NCBI RefSeq assembly: GCF_026210795.1
Contig: NC_089429.1
Coordinates: 434,001 to 498,000, forward strand
Length of the DNA: 64,000 nucleotides
Reading direction: 5' to 3'
From: Rhizophagus irregularis
Lineage: Eukaryota > Glomeromycota > Glomeromycetes > Glomerales > Glomeraceae
Positions 47,476-63,998 of the stretch are shown in pieces. Each line of letters begins with the position of its first letter. The stretch's first letter is position 1. A program made the position numbers and the translations under genes. The notes below the pieces were generated by a model, which worked only from the letters and a program-made list of their open reading frames with translations, had not been told where the DNA came from and did not search any database.

Positions 47476-47483
47476 GGTGACCT
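47400..47483 (-). promoter_or_regulatory. 17-bp perfect inverted repeat burying the HAC1 start codon
   Basis: The transcript carries AGGTCACCATGTCCTCA at 47483-47467, containing the start ATG, and its exact reverse complement at 47416-47400 (codons 20-26), separated by a 50-base loop. All 17 positions pair; the next base on either side does not. The start codon would be in the middle of the stem. The 3' arm also contains an in-frame ATG (Met23). Confidence 0.85.
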
Positions 47484-48574
47484 GTATACGTATTTTTAAT
47501 TATTGATACAGCTTGAGCCAGTTTCAAGTAAGTTTAGGTAATAAGGTTTTTTTTTTTTTTTACAAAAAGTTAAAATTTTCTAACAATGGATGGATGAGAG
47601 AAAAAGATGTATTAATAAAAATTTTTTGTGAAGGCTGAATAAATGTGGCTTTTAAATGAGGCCCAAATTTTCAATTGCGATTTTAATTGGTTAATTAATT
47701 TTAGGTTTAAAATGTGTCTAACTTTGATTGGTATTATAATAACTAACATTTATAACAAGTGAAATGTGGTCGACGATGATTGGTTGATTAAATATTTGAA
47801 CTTTATTAAAAACTTCGCCAAACTTCGCCACGCATGGCAGTGTGTCGCATTTTTACTGCGGTTTTTTGTTTCAGAGAAACGAAAACACTATAATTTTCAT
47901 TAACCTCATATTTAGATTCTTTGTAATTTAAAAACTAAAAAAAAAATTCAGAAACATATCATTGAAATTTTACTAAATCAAAAAAAAAAAAGAGAAATTG
48001 TAAGTCGTTCTTTTGATTTTATTTCTCAAGGAAAACTTGTTATAGACTATGGTTTTGTGGGCTAAGTTGAATAAAAAAAACAATTGATCGAGGCTTGATA
48101 TTTGTTAAAGCCTAACCTAAAAATCAAAAAAGTTGTATCAAATGAGGCTGAAAAAGCTAAATTTGGACAAAAATGGCTTATTATTTTAATTAAAGTCAAC
48201 TTTAGTATGGCAATTTTCGGCTGGATCTCACCCGCACCTGCCACGAGGCGCGCGGCGCAGTGAATTTTCACTGTCGGATTCGATCGCTTGATATCAGCTT
48301 CAAAATTTCGAATGATGGGCTAGGAAAATCAAGGAAATTATGGCTTTTTAATTATGAACATCACATATGGCAAAGTAAAAATTGCGGCAATTTAAAAAAT
48401 GATTTACTGCGTCACAATAAGATTTTTATAATCGAAATTTACATAAAAATCTTTATTTTTAATTTAATAAAAAAATGAAAAATATATGTAAACATATTTA
48501 AAATTTTTAAATAATTGAAATTTTTTTTAAATGTCCTCAAATAAATGAATTTATGTTAACTATTATAATATTAT
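47476..48574. other. HAC1 upstream region and intergenic DNA
   Basis: Next to HAC1 it holds a poly-T run, three ATTGG (CCAAT on the HAC1 strand) boxes near 47690, 47728 and 47781, a tandem AAACTTCGCCA repeat near 47810-47835, and an ERSE-like motif. At 48219-48295 there is a GC-rich island (GGCGCGCGGCGC) with the dyad CAGTGAA-TT-TTCACTG, very unlike its AT-rich surroundings and possibly a transposon end. Confidence 0.5.
47765..47783 (-). promoter_or_regulatory. ERSE-like motif upstream of HAC1
   Basis: Read on the HAC1 strand it is CCAAT, nine bases, then CCACA. The mammalian ER stress response element is CCAAT-N9-CCACG, so one base differs. It lies about 290 bases upstream of the HAC1 start codon. 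A single hit of this size could be chance. Confidence 0.35.
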
Positions 48575-50121
48575 TTATAATTCTTCTTTCTGATGAGTCA
48601 AATGTTCCTTCATCTGTTCATAACTCTCACCAACACTCTCAGCACCGCTAGAAACCTTATTATAAGCAACATTATATCCTTCTTCAACCTTTTGAGTAGC
48701 AGAGTCATAAGTATCAGCTGCATAATCACGGACGGCAGCCATTCGAGTTCTTAATGCGTCAGTAAAGGATTCAACTTTTTCCTCGTTAAGGTCACGGGCA
48801 TCCGTCAAACCTCCAAGCTTCTCCTGGATGGTTTCTGATAAAATCTTTGTCTGTTCTGCAGTTAGTTGTTGAGTGGATGATACATTATCCTCTATTTGTT
48901 GTAAAATGGCAGTAACTTTTTGATTGCTCTTTGTTCTGGCATCATTAATAGAAGAGCGAACGACTTCAATAATTTTGTTAATACGTTCTTCTTGAGCCCT
49001 TTTTGTATCATAAACTGTTTGTTTTACTTGCCCGGTAGCAGTATTGTAATAATCTTTTACCGAAGTGAAATAATGGTTGATAGACGATCTAATTTGATTA
49101 AGTTGTTCAACAGTCAAGTCTTTGCCGTCTGTGAGTTTTTGTCCAATAGCATCAACAGAATTTTGAATCTGGTTATTAACGGTAGATAGTTGATGACGTA
49201 ATCTTTCCAAAGTACCCTTAAGGGTAATCGAATTTAATTTTTCATAGGTGGCATTAATTTGTTCAACTGTATACGCTTTACGTTTTGTTAATGTTTCTTG
49301 AACTCCCTGTAATATTAAGGAGATTTGTGTTTCAGTTCGTGCCTTGGCAAAGGCTCCTGCTTCACTCATTTGGTTAATTTCATCCTTAAACCAATTTAAA
49401 GTATCTAGGGAAATTTCTCCAGTTTTTTGAATGTCGTCTTGTACACGATTTACAGTTTTTTGGATAAGAACATCTCTTTTGGCTTGAGCCATTGTGTAGG
49501 ATTTTTGAATGTCATTTAAAGCATTAGTTAGGGTCTTACTGCCTTCGGCTTTTGTTCCTTTTAATCTTTTAATAACCTCGCTAATAGTAGATTGAGTTTG
49601 TTCTTCAGTAAGACCAGTAGTTTGTCGGATAGATTCAATTTGATCAGCTACTTGTTGTACAAACTCGTCGTATTTTTCTTGTTCGTCCGTATTATAATAG
49701 GCTAAATTGAAAAAAATATATCAGAGAAAAGAAGTGGCGCAGTAAACATAATTTTATGATGCTTACTGTCTTTTATCGTATTAACATATTTTGTAACAAA
49801 AGATTCAACAGCTTCGGTCGTAGAATTTGCTTGTTCTTTAACATCTTGCCAATTAGTCTTTACTAGATTCAACAACTCCTGTTTATCAGGAATTCCCTTA
49901 TAGGATACTCGATGCTCTGCTAACCATTCTTTCAATTCATTCGGAGTCCAAGTTGATGGATCGTTTGGAACTATTTTTTTATTAAAAATTTTTTTTCGAT
50001 TTAGATTCATGAAGAAGGTTTTTGTGATTCATACACAAAAATTAAACATACCATAACTTGTTGAAGCGAACGCTACAACAAAAAGTAGGAAAAGTATAAA
50101 GATTCGTCGTGTAATTTTCAT
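48575..50121 (-). CDS. Ish1/Msc1-like stress protein with signal peptide
   Basis: Three exons: 50121-50052, 49970-49767, 49701-48575; 466 aa. Seen: a signal peptide (MKITRRIFILFLLFVVAFAS), then a single Ish1 domain (DPSTWTPNELKEWLAEHRVSY, PDKQELLNLVKTNW), followed by a long amphipathic helical region of LEA/apolipoprotein type made of imperfect repeats around DLTVEQLNQIRSSI, QLTAEQTKILSETI and DLNEEKVESF, each Thr/Asp-x-E-Q at the start of a helix. S. pombe Ish1 is a stress- and stationary-phase-induced protein of the nuclear envelope, and S. cerevisiae Msc1 is related; ER or nuclear-envelope location is likely here. No retention signal is at the C-terminus (ends HLTHQKEEL). Divergent from the SDR gene by 396 bases. 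Confidence 0.85.
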
Positions 50122-50517
50122 TTTGTAAAATGTTAAGTAAATAAATTGAGTGAAAAAAAGGTTGATTTCATACATTTATATATATATTTTTCTTATATAT
50201 AATAATTCATCATAATGTCGTAAAAATTATGTGGTTATGTTTTATCATAATTCCGTCAATAAAAGAAATTTATGACTTATTAATGACGAATATTTATTAT
50301 TACTTAATACGTGAAAATATCAGAATGACGTTATGACAATTACAGTAAAAAAGAGATTATATAACCATATCACGAGAAAATTGGGATTATTCCATTTCTA
50401 AATCCTAATCCTTACCTGGGAAAAAATTGTTGATCATGAAATTGGTCGGTACCACAAAATATAAATTTGTATACATTTTTTTACCCCCGTTAACCTTTTT
50501 TCCTAGCTAAAAAATCG
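50122..50517. promoter_or_regulatory. Divergent promoter (Ish1-like / SDR)
   Basis: 396 bases between outward-facing starts. TATA-like TTATATATATATTT near 50175 faces the Ish1-like gene. Two CGTTATGAC/ATTATGTCG-like words (about 50213 and 50330) may be stress elements, but this is weak. Confidence 0.4.
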
Positions 50518-51623
50518 ATGAAATTTTTTGTAACTGGAGGTTCAGGATATTTAGGACGCAATTTCATTCAATATGCGTTGTCACAAAATGATAATGTCAC
50601 TATAAATGCTTTATCTCGCTCAAGTGTTTCCGATGAAGTAATCTTGAAAACCGTAGGAAATATCAAGAAAGGTCGCGAAAGGATAAGGATAATTCGAGGT
50701 CATATTAATGATGAAAACTCTTTGAAAGAAGGATTGGAGGATGTAGATGTTGTAATCCACATGGCTGCTAAGGTAAACATATGTAACTTTTTTATCTATT
50801 AAAATTTACAATAATCGTTGAATTTTTTTAATACGAATAGGTTCAACCATATGGATATTACGAAGAACATGAAAGAATAAATGTTCAAGGGACAGCTCTT
50901 TTACTTTCACTTATTGAATCGTTACAAAGATCAAATAAACCTCGATTCGTTTATATTTCTTCTTTTGCTGCTCACTTAAGTGATTATTTTCCTATAGATT
51001 CATTACCGGATTGGGCACCATATTCAAAATCAAAATGTCTTTCAGAAAAAGAAATCATGAAATCGTCGTTTGAAGATATTATTATATTAAGATTGGGTTG
51101 GTTGTGGGGTAAAGATGATAGTGTATTGGCACCAATGTTATATAATTTATGTAGAAATCCTATTTGGAAAATTACGCCACAAAGTCTTCCATTATCGATA
51201 ACTCACGTTACAAATGCTTGTGAAGCAATTTATCTTTCTTGTATTACGGAAAAAAATAATAATTCAAAAAGTATTTATGAAATTGAGGATACTGAAGGAA
51301 AAGTTGAAATGGATGATTTTGTAGTATTTTACATTGGTTCAGCTTATAATATTGAACCTCCAAGACCTTTTAAAAATTTTAGAGCTCCAAAATGGTTGGT
51401 TTGGGGTTTAATTACTAGCGTTGAGTATATACCTTTTCTTGGTTATAGTAAAACTTGGATTTTTGATGGTATTAATAGAGAATGTTTAGTTTGTTTATAT
51501 AGAAATTATCAATTAGATAGTACTAATGCTAGGGAAGAACTTAATTATATTGGTAAAGTTTCAAGAGAGCAAGGAATTGCTGAATTAATAGAGTTATCTA
51601 AAAACAAGAATTCGGTATTATAA
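50518..51623 (+). CDS. NAD(P)-dependent extended SDR, 3-beta-HSD/sterol-like
   Basis: Two exons, 50518-50772 and 50841-51623 (phase 0); 345 aa. Seen: Rossmann signature FVTGGSGYLGRNF at residues 4-16, the Asn/Asp loop DVVIHMAAK, NVQGTALLLSLIE, the catalytic region ISSFAAH and Tyr146-x-x-x-Lys150 (PYSKSK), then LRLGWLWGKDD and THVTNACEAIYL, an order typical of 3-beta-hydroxysteroid dehydrogenase/isomerase and Erg26-type C-4 sterol decarboxylases. It is shorter and more divergent than Erg26 itself, so the substrate is uncertain; a sterol or other lipid is an inference. No transmembrane segment is clear, though ITSVEYIPFLG is moderately hydrophobic. Confidence 0.85.
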
Positions 51624-52044
51624 CACATATAAAATTGTAAAATGATAAAAATTGATTTTCATGTTCTAATAAAATATCGATAATATTTTTTAATAAAAAA
51701 AGTTTAAAATGTTTTATAACAATACAAATAATAAAAGAAAAATTTCCGAAATCAAAGTATTACGAAAAAAATTATATATTTATATGTATATAACTTTTTT
51801 TTGTTACTAATATTAAAAATATATATATATACTGTATATAAAGAAGAAAAAAAAACAGTCCATAAAATGGAATGAAAACCTGTAATTCAGGGAAACTATT
51901 AAGCAATTACTTTGTTAATGGCAAAACTATATTATTGTAAAAAAGAATTTGTAAATAAAAATGAAACAAAAAAAAAAATTATGAAACAAAAAATAATTTG
52001 TTTAATATATTAAAATAGTAATTATTTATACCAATGAGATTTTC
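51624..52044. other. Convergent intergenic region
   Basis: 421 AT-rich bases between the SDR and kinase stops, with poly-A runs. No gene was recognised. Confidence 0.4.
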
Positions 52045-56216
<4,172 letters not shown>

Positions 56217-58050
56217 ATGCTAAAATTATGAGCTTATGCTAAAGTTGAAGAAAAAATAGAAATTATTAAGAATAAAAGAACTGGAAACCAAGTCTATATT
56301 TATTGTTGTAATAAAATATTCAATATTTCTTTTGTGAAAATATAACTTTAGGGCTTTAAGGCCCGAGAAGAAAACAAAAAAGAGTGCGGTACAATTAACT
56401 GAAAAGGGGGGGTAGTAACCAATAAACCGAGGGATTTGACAACTTGGTCTGGCTTGGTTTTTTTGTTTGTGTCTGACTTTGGGGGCGGAGTGTCGGACGG
56501 AATTACAGACTATGAGAAAGGACTTTGTTTGGCAATATAAACAAGAAATTTTGTTCAATTATAGAAAATAAAAAATTACTAGTTCACAATCATGTCGAGT
56601 TATGTTACTTTTTATTAATTATACATTGTACATATTGTATGATATTAATTAACGAATTTTAGTATAACTTACCTAATTTCAAGCAACTTGTAAAACAGGC
56701 TAAATTTTGCTAGTGATGCAGGTTTAGATTAAATTTAGGCAGGAAAAAACTATATAACAAATATTATTTACACCAATTAATTTCTTCCAATTTTACCAGA
56801 TAGGAAGGAATATAGATTAATAACTCATAGATTAATATTACTGCGCCTGTAACATGATTTTTTTTTTGTGTCACATATATCTTTGGCGTATAGATAGTAA
56901 TATAGTAATATGCAAATCATAATATTGTGATATCTACAAAATGTATTATTTGCATTTTTGATTATGTTATCTATCACAGCTTTAAATTTTCCGTGAGGAT
57001 CGTCGTGTCTAACAATTGGGAAAAAAAAGGGATTGATTATTCCAATAGAATGCTTATTTTTTATTCGATTATGTGGCTGTGTAGTTTGGGCGTAATTATA
57101 GACATTATAAAAGCAAGAAAAAAAAATATTTTTTTTTTGGAATGATAAAAAATTTAGATTATTTTTTTGGGTTCTTTTAATTATTTTGGTTTAGTATAGA
57201 AACATTATAGAACGAGATATCATTTTAATTAAATATTTAATTAATTTTGCAAAATTGTATAGATAGATAAATTTGGGAAATTGGAAATTAGAAAAATCTA
57301 GATCAACACATCAAAGATTAAACTTAATTAGCCGTGATTTAAAAAGTATGGTAACACAAATTTTATATAATGGAAAGTTTAAAGTTAAAACCGATAGTTG
57401 CATTATGGTGATAATGTGATTGGGGAAACATGAACTAAATGAGCACCTGAAATCGGAAATTTTACTAAAGATCATTCCGATTGGATGTCCCGATTGTCAC
57501 ATCGTACGTTTCGTATTATCTTTGAGGTGAATAATAAAGTGATATCGCAAAGAAAATTCTTATTTGTTACTATATTTGTTAACAGTTATAATTATATTTT
57601 AATTTTTTTTTTTCTTGTTTAAACTCACTGGGAGCAGTAGATTTTACGTAAACATAAAACATTTCTAGGATAGCTCCTCATTCAAACCAGCAGATGTATC
57701 TGATTCCAAAAAGCATAGTTATATTATAATACAAGTTTACTTAAAGGTATATAAAGTATAATGTTATATGTGAATTTCAAAGATTAAAGTCAATATATAT
57801 AATCTTTACTGTACTATGTACAGATTTTTACTTAATAAAGAAATGCGTTACCTAATTTTTTTTTAAAAGTCAGTAAAATCTGCAATAATGATTGGTTAAT
57901 TGTCACGTGCCGGAATAATTCATTTTTTTGCGTCACTTATATAGTCCTTCGTTGCTAAAAAATGGTTTCTGATATTTCAACGTACAGAACTTGAATTTAT
58001 TATTCGGAGGTGTAGAATTTAGATGGAAAGTTCATGATAAATTAAAGTTT

Positions 58051-58149
58051 ATGTCAAAGAAAAGAGATAACCAGGATATTGAGCGAGTGACAAGAGAATT
58101 GCCTTTAGGTGATAAGCAGAATGCGTCAAATAAGGAAGTAAATCATTAG
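58051..58149 (+). CDS. Tentative 32-aa frame behind promoter-like sequence
   Basis: A short frame starting MSKKRDNQDIERVTRELPLG and ending NKEVNH has protein-like composition (mixed charged residues, GC above surroundings). About 140 bases upstream are ATTGGTTAATT, CACGTG (E-box/G-box) and TTATATAG. It may be an exon of a larger unrecognised gene or non-coding. Low confidence. Confidence 0.2.
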   Translation: MSKKRDNQDIERVTRELPLGDKQNASNKEVNH

Positions 58150-59134
58150 AAAAGGGCATTCTATTTTAATAAAATAATAATTAATTTTAATTTAATAATT
58201 TAAAAAAATATAAATTAACATCTATATAAATTTCATTACATTTCCAAAATAATCATTTTTAATTTAAATTAATGTGTTGGAGTATTTTAGTATTTTAGAG
58301 TAAAAAAAAATTAGTTTAGTCTGAAATACTTTTCCTTGAAGATAATGTTAACATTAAAGTATCTTAAAGTTAGGGTAAGGAAGGTTAGTTTAGGATGAAA
58401 CTTTCACCTTTGGAGTTAGTGTTGAGTTTGATCAACAATAAGTAAAAATAATTGCATACTGCAAATTTCATAGCTACCTTAGAATTACAAGTCATGTATA
58501 TATGAACTTTTTCTGATGGTTATACTAGAGAAGCATTATAATAAATATAAATTTAGTTCTATATAAAATTTTTAAAAAGTTTACTATATCTAATATTGAA
58601 ATTAATAATGCCTGCCTAAATTGTTTTTGCAATAACTAAATATTTTGTTAAATTTTATACTTGACTAAATATTTGACTAAATCTAAATTAATGATTAAAT
58701 TCCTAGTGATATCTAAATTTTAACTAAATTTAAATTATTAATTAAACTGTTAAAATTGTATATTTTTATTATTTATCTTTATTTTTTTCTTTCAAATTTA
58801 TATATAGTGATACCTGCATAAACTCTTATTAATTTTAAATTTTTTTAATTTTTTTGCAGAATTTCAGTTTTATCATTAATTAAATTTTATAGTAATAATT
58901 TTTAATTTAATTTTAATTATATAAATTATAGTTTTATTATAAAAATATATTATATATATATAATAATTTTATAAATTTTTTTATATTTTAATAAAATGGA
59001 AATTTATAAAAAATCCATAAAAATATTATAGAATATTGAATTTTAACATTTTATCTATTAATTTTAAATATTTAAACTATTTCAATTTTATTAAATAACT
59101 AAATATTTTAGTTTTATCTAGTATTAAATTTATT

Positions 59135-59580
59135 ATAGTCAAACTTTTATATAATGATATATTGGGACTCATAAGAAAAAATTTAAAAAATATTGTTATA
59201 TCAAATTATACCAATATTTATATGTCCTCACATATAATGGGAATGTAAAATTTTATCAGTACATCAAGTTTTTAATAATGTATCAGTATATCGAATATCA
59301 GTATATCGAGTTCTGACTGTATAATGAATAAGATTTATGATTAGTAAGTAAACTAAAAGAATAAAAAAATTTATTATAAACCAAATTTATTATAATAAAC
59401 TTTACTATATAATAAGTATTAACTATATAATAAATTTTAATATTTAGTTCACTGAAATTCATTATAATGAAAATAAACTGTATATAATATTTTTAATTTT
59501 TAAATATATATATTTTTTTAAGTAGTTTTTTGCAATTGTTTTACTAATTATTATATACAGTTAAATTTCTATATACTAAT
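59135..59580. mobile_element. Pogo-like MITE remnants
   Basis: The left end TAGTCAAACTTTTATATAATGATA (start 59135) resembles the inward-read end near 59322 (CAGTCAGAACTCGATATACTG), about 17 of 23 positions, with TA at both borders. A second divergent pair lies at about 59447-59483 (ends AACTGTATA) and 59556-59580 (starts CAGTTAAATTTCTATATA). These resemble the pogo-type ends of the element at 22001. Decayed and partly overlapping. Confidence 0.4.
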
Positions 59581-61691
59581 ACTGTTATTTTATCAGTATA
59601 TCAAATTATCATTATATATAGGTTATTAGTAAATCATGGATGGAACTTCAATTTTAATATAAAGTATTTATAAAGTAAATTTTACAAGTATTTTACAAAT
59701 TTTTTTTTAAAAAAAAAATTAATTGTTTTTTTATAAATATTTTTTGGTTTTAACTTTAATTTTATTGTTATAATAATTAATAATACAAATCTAATAAAAC
59801 AAATATTCATAATAGCTATAATATTTTGTAATATAAACTATATAAACTGCAATTTTTTAAGGTATAATTAATCTTTATATTAATATAACTATCAAATTTA
59901 ATTTATTTCTAATTTAAATACTTCAAAAAGAATTCTTAAAAAATATATAAAATATCTTAATACTTATTCTGAATTTTCTTTTCATTTTCATTAAACAAGC
60001 TATCATTTATTTCTTTAATTAGATTTTTTTGAAAATAATATGCTTAGATAATAAATTATATTATAAGTATTTATTTTTTGCATGATGAATAAGTTTTAAT
60101 TATATTGATTTTAAATGTTTTATATTAATTTTCCTTCTTTTATTTTTTATAATATATGGAATTCTGAACATTTGGATTTATTTTAGACTTTAAATTGCAA
60201 AGTAATAAATAAGAATTATTTTAATTAAATAATAATAATCTTGCTTTACCAATTATTTATAATATAATTGAAAATTATCTTTTTATTAACTAGATAACGG
60301 GATCTATTGTAATGTCTGAAGCACTCATTTAAAATCATACCGTCAGACGGCTCAGGCACGTCACCAAAAATCTAATCACGTAATAATAATCAATAATACA
60401 TCTTATTGGTTAATCATGCGTATGGATAGATATACCTTGCATTACAATGTGTCTAACCATTAATGTCCTTCGCTACACTTTGGACAATTATATAATATAA
60501 TATATAGATTAATATATAAATAAAAATTTACTTTAATATTCATTACTTTAATAATAATAATATTAAAACAATATAAATATTATCAGAAATATATAATAAT
60601 AGGACTATTAGTTATATAAGTTACCTGGTAATTTCTTATTTAATTTGATTTTATTTAGGTAAAGTTTCAAATAAGTTAAATCAGATTAGATTAATTAATA
60701 AATCTAATCTAAAATTTTTTTTCAAATTAAATCAAATTAGATTATATCAAATTATTTGTTTAATCTAATCTGATCTGAAATCTAAAAAAATCTTAAATTA
60801 ATTAAATATATATATTATTTAAATTATTTTAGGCTAAATAAAATTTCAAATTCAATTATTATATATTTAACTTTTTATATAGTAAATTACATATAAACTA
60901 AATGAATTATAACATTTCAAATTATAATTATGATATTCTAAAATAATTTAAACAGATAAAATAATATATATAAATCTAAATTTATTTGAACTGACTTGTA
61001 ATCTGAATACTTTAAATTAATCTAAAATATCCATTAAATTAAAACTTAAAATTTAAGACAAATATATATTTTTAAAGAATAGAGAAAGTGACTGGAGTTT
61101 TTTTTTATATAAAAATATTTACTAATATTCTTTAATTTTATTTTTTATAGATTTCAAACTAAAGTTTAAAACTGGAATTTAATACTAATCAGATAAAGGA
61201 TTACTAGGTTAATTTTATATATTCAATAATTTTATTATTTATTATTAATAAAACTAATAAATCTATATGATTTTTAACTGATTTTTAGTGTAAATTGGTA
61301 ATATTCTATATATATTTCAGCTAAATTGTATCAGATAATTTTATTAATTATATCAGAAAGTATCAGTATTTTAATATATTCTAATAAATGCATAATGTAT
61401 TTCTAAATATATAAAATAATTTCTGATATTTGTATAATATAACTTTAATGTAAATTTGATATTTACAAATAATTTATTTTACAAATTTATATAATCTTAA
61501 TAAAAATATATTTTATTTAGTGAATATTAAAACTATTAAAGTTATTTTAATAATAATTTAATATAAATTGATATAAAGAAAGAAGTATAAAACTAATTTT
61601 AATCTAGAGTGATTTAATCCAGATGATTTAATCTACTAGTAAATTTTATATAATTATATGAATTATTCATTCCCATCATGTGATAAATTTG

Positions 61692-62092
61692 ATTGGACTT
61701 AAAGATGTAATATGTAATTATTTTTAGAAGGTTGTAAGGTTGCAACTATTACAACATACATACAACACTTTTGTTGTAATTACAACACAATATTATAATT
61801 GTTATATAGTATTATAATTACTATTAGTATTGTAATTATTATATAGTATTGTAATTATTTCCAATTATACAAATATGTATTATAATATATTAATTATTTA
61901 TTTTTATAATGATATTTGTTCTATAAAAACTTATTTTTGTAATTTTTATTTTTCAAAAAGAAAATTTTTGAACAATCATAAGTGTTGTAATATTACAACA
62001 CTTTAACTTTAAAAGTAGTAATAGGTTGCAACCCTTACTATTACAACACAAGGTAGTAATTATCAATTACATACTACATCTTTAATTGGACT
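61692..62092. mobile_element. hAT-like MITE with 8-bp target duplication
   Basis: The element spans 61700-62084 (385 bp). Left end TAAAGATGTAATATGTAATT and inward-read right end TAAAGATGTAGTATGTAATT differ at one of 20 positions. It is flanked by the perfect 8-bp direct repeat ATTGGACT (61692-61699 and 62085-62092). An 8-bp duplication and a TARNG-type start fit the hAT superfamily. The interior repeats TTGTAATA/TATTACAA and TTGCAAC words in both orientations and contains a perfect 22-bp palindrome at 61981-62002. No coding capacity. Confidence 0.85.
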
Positions 62093-63866
62093 GACTAATA
62101 TTTATAGTTACACTATCTATTTATATTATTTTTTCATTTTTTTCTTTCTCCTTGTTTTTTTTTTCTTTCTGTTTTATTTTATTTTTCTTCTTTTTCTATT
62201 CCATTTTCTTTTTTTGTTTATTATTTTTATCTGCTTTTTTTTTTTAGTATATTTTTTTAGGTCTTTAAGCTTTTTCAGGTTTTACAATTTCTAATAAAAT
62301 ATTATATTTTAACACATTAAAAAGATACATTCTTTTTTTTTGTTAGTTATATTTTTTAATTTTGTTCTTTATTAAGGGAATTTCTAATTTCTAATATTTA
62401 TTATATAATATAATTCTTTCTGCCATTTTTTTTTTTCTTTTATAATAAAATAAAATAATAATAAATAAATATTAGTATTATTGCAAATATAATAATAATT
62501 TTGTAAATTTACATAAAATTAATATTCACATTTTTCCTTTTAATATTTATACCAGTTCTTTATTTATTTATAGAAATTTTTTGAAATATTATATATATCC
62601 CTTTAATAGTAATAAAAATTTTATAAAATCTTCTTCAATTCTATATTAGTATACTAAAATCTATTACTAAATATGTTTTAAATCACATATTTTTTGATAT
62701 TAATCTAATAATTCTTATCTAATATTAAAGAATTATCTAAATTCTTAACTCTTTAAAATTTGGATAACTTTATCTTATAATAAAAAAATAAATAAATAAA
62801 TAAAATAAATAAAATTATATATTTAATTATTTATACAAAAATTATTATAACTAACCTGAAAAGTTTTTTTATATTGTTATTTATTAGCTTTAAGGTTTTT
62901 CAAACTTTTTAAAATATGTTTAGTTGATAATGGATTAAATTATTGCATTCTTATTTTACTTTCTTTTTTTTTATAACAAAATTTATTTGCTTTTTTTATT
63001 AATTTTAAAATAGTTATATATAATTTTATAATTTTTGATATGAAATTATTAGTGATTAAAATACAATTTTTACGTCATATCATATAAAATTATATTATTT
63101 TTATGACTTCTTTTTATTCTTATTTTTTTTTATAACTTTCTTTACTAAAATTCTCTCTTTTCTTTTCTTTATATTTTTCTTTATATTTAGCAAAGAATTT
63201 TTCTGATGAAAATATGAAGTTTAAGTTAATATTTCATACAAATTAAATTTTTTTTCTGAAATTTGATTCAATTCAAACTTAATTCAAACTTAATTCAAAC
63301 TTCAAAAAATATTATCTTAAAATTTAATGATTTGATTTTAATAATTTTTTTTTAATTAATAGCTCTTATTTAAAATTGTTTGCCAAAATTAAGCAATTTA
63401 AGTCAAGGTCAAAATTTTTTGTAACTGAAAGTTTAGGCAATCAAACATAAATTTGCCAAAATTTATAATACCAAAATTATTGCCAAAAATCCAAAATTTA
63501 ACCAAAATTAGTATAATTTTAACTATTTTTAGAATATAATTTTGGCTAGAAAAATAATTAATATTAAAATTTCTATTTTAAAATTTGTATAACTATTGTA
63601 TAACTGATTTCTTCAATTTTACTGAAAAATAAAATTTCTTTTTTGGAAAATTGGTATAATATTATGACATAATATCATAATTTCAGCTGAATTTTAATTT
63701 TAGCTAAAATTAAGATTGAGTTTTGGCTTAGAGGCGTATCAGAAATCAGCTAATTTCTCTCAATTAGTAACCTTAACCCCACCCCTACCTGATTGAAATC
63801 TGATTAGTTAAAAAAATTATTACTATTACTAAATATTAAATATTATACATAATAATTAGTATTTAT

Positions 63867-63998
63867 AATTATCTTGGCTTCTAGTGATTCAATTTGAACA
63901 AACTTTTTTTTGTTTTGTAAAGCTAGATTTATAGAACTAAATGAGTACTATAAATTAAAAAGTTTATTAAAATTGAATCACTAGAAGTCAAGATAATT
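63867..63998. repeat. Hairpin element with 29-bp inverted repeats
   Basis: Arms 63867-63895 and 63970-63998 are inverted copies, identical at 28 of 29 positions (core CTTCTAGTGATTCAATTT). The 74-base middle is AT-rich. Its outer border touches the window edge, so target duplication cannot be judged. A MITE or the end of a larger foldback element. Confidence 0.7.

Noticed and set aside
56927-57145. 72-codon open frame in the right-hand desert
   Set aside because: Composition and poly-A/poly-T content typical of noise; no neighbouring exons.
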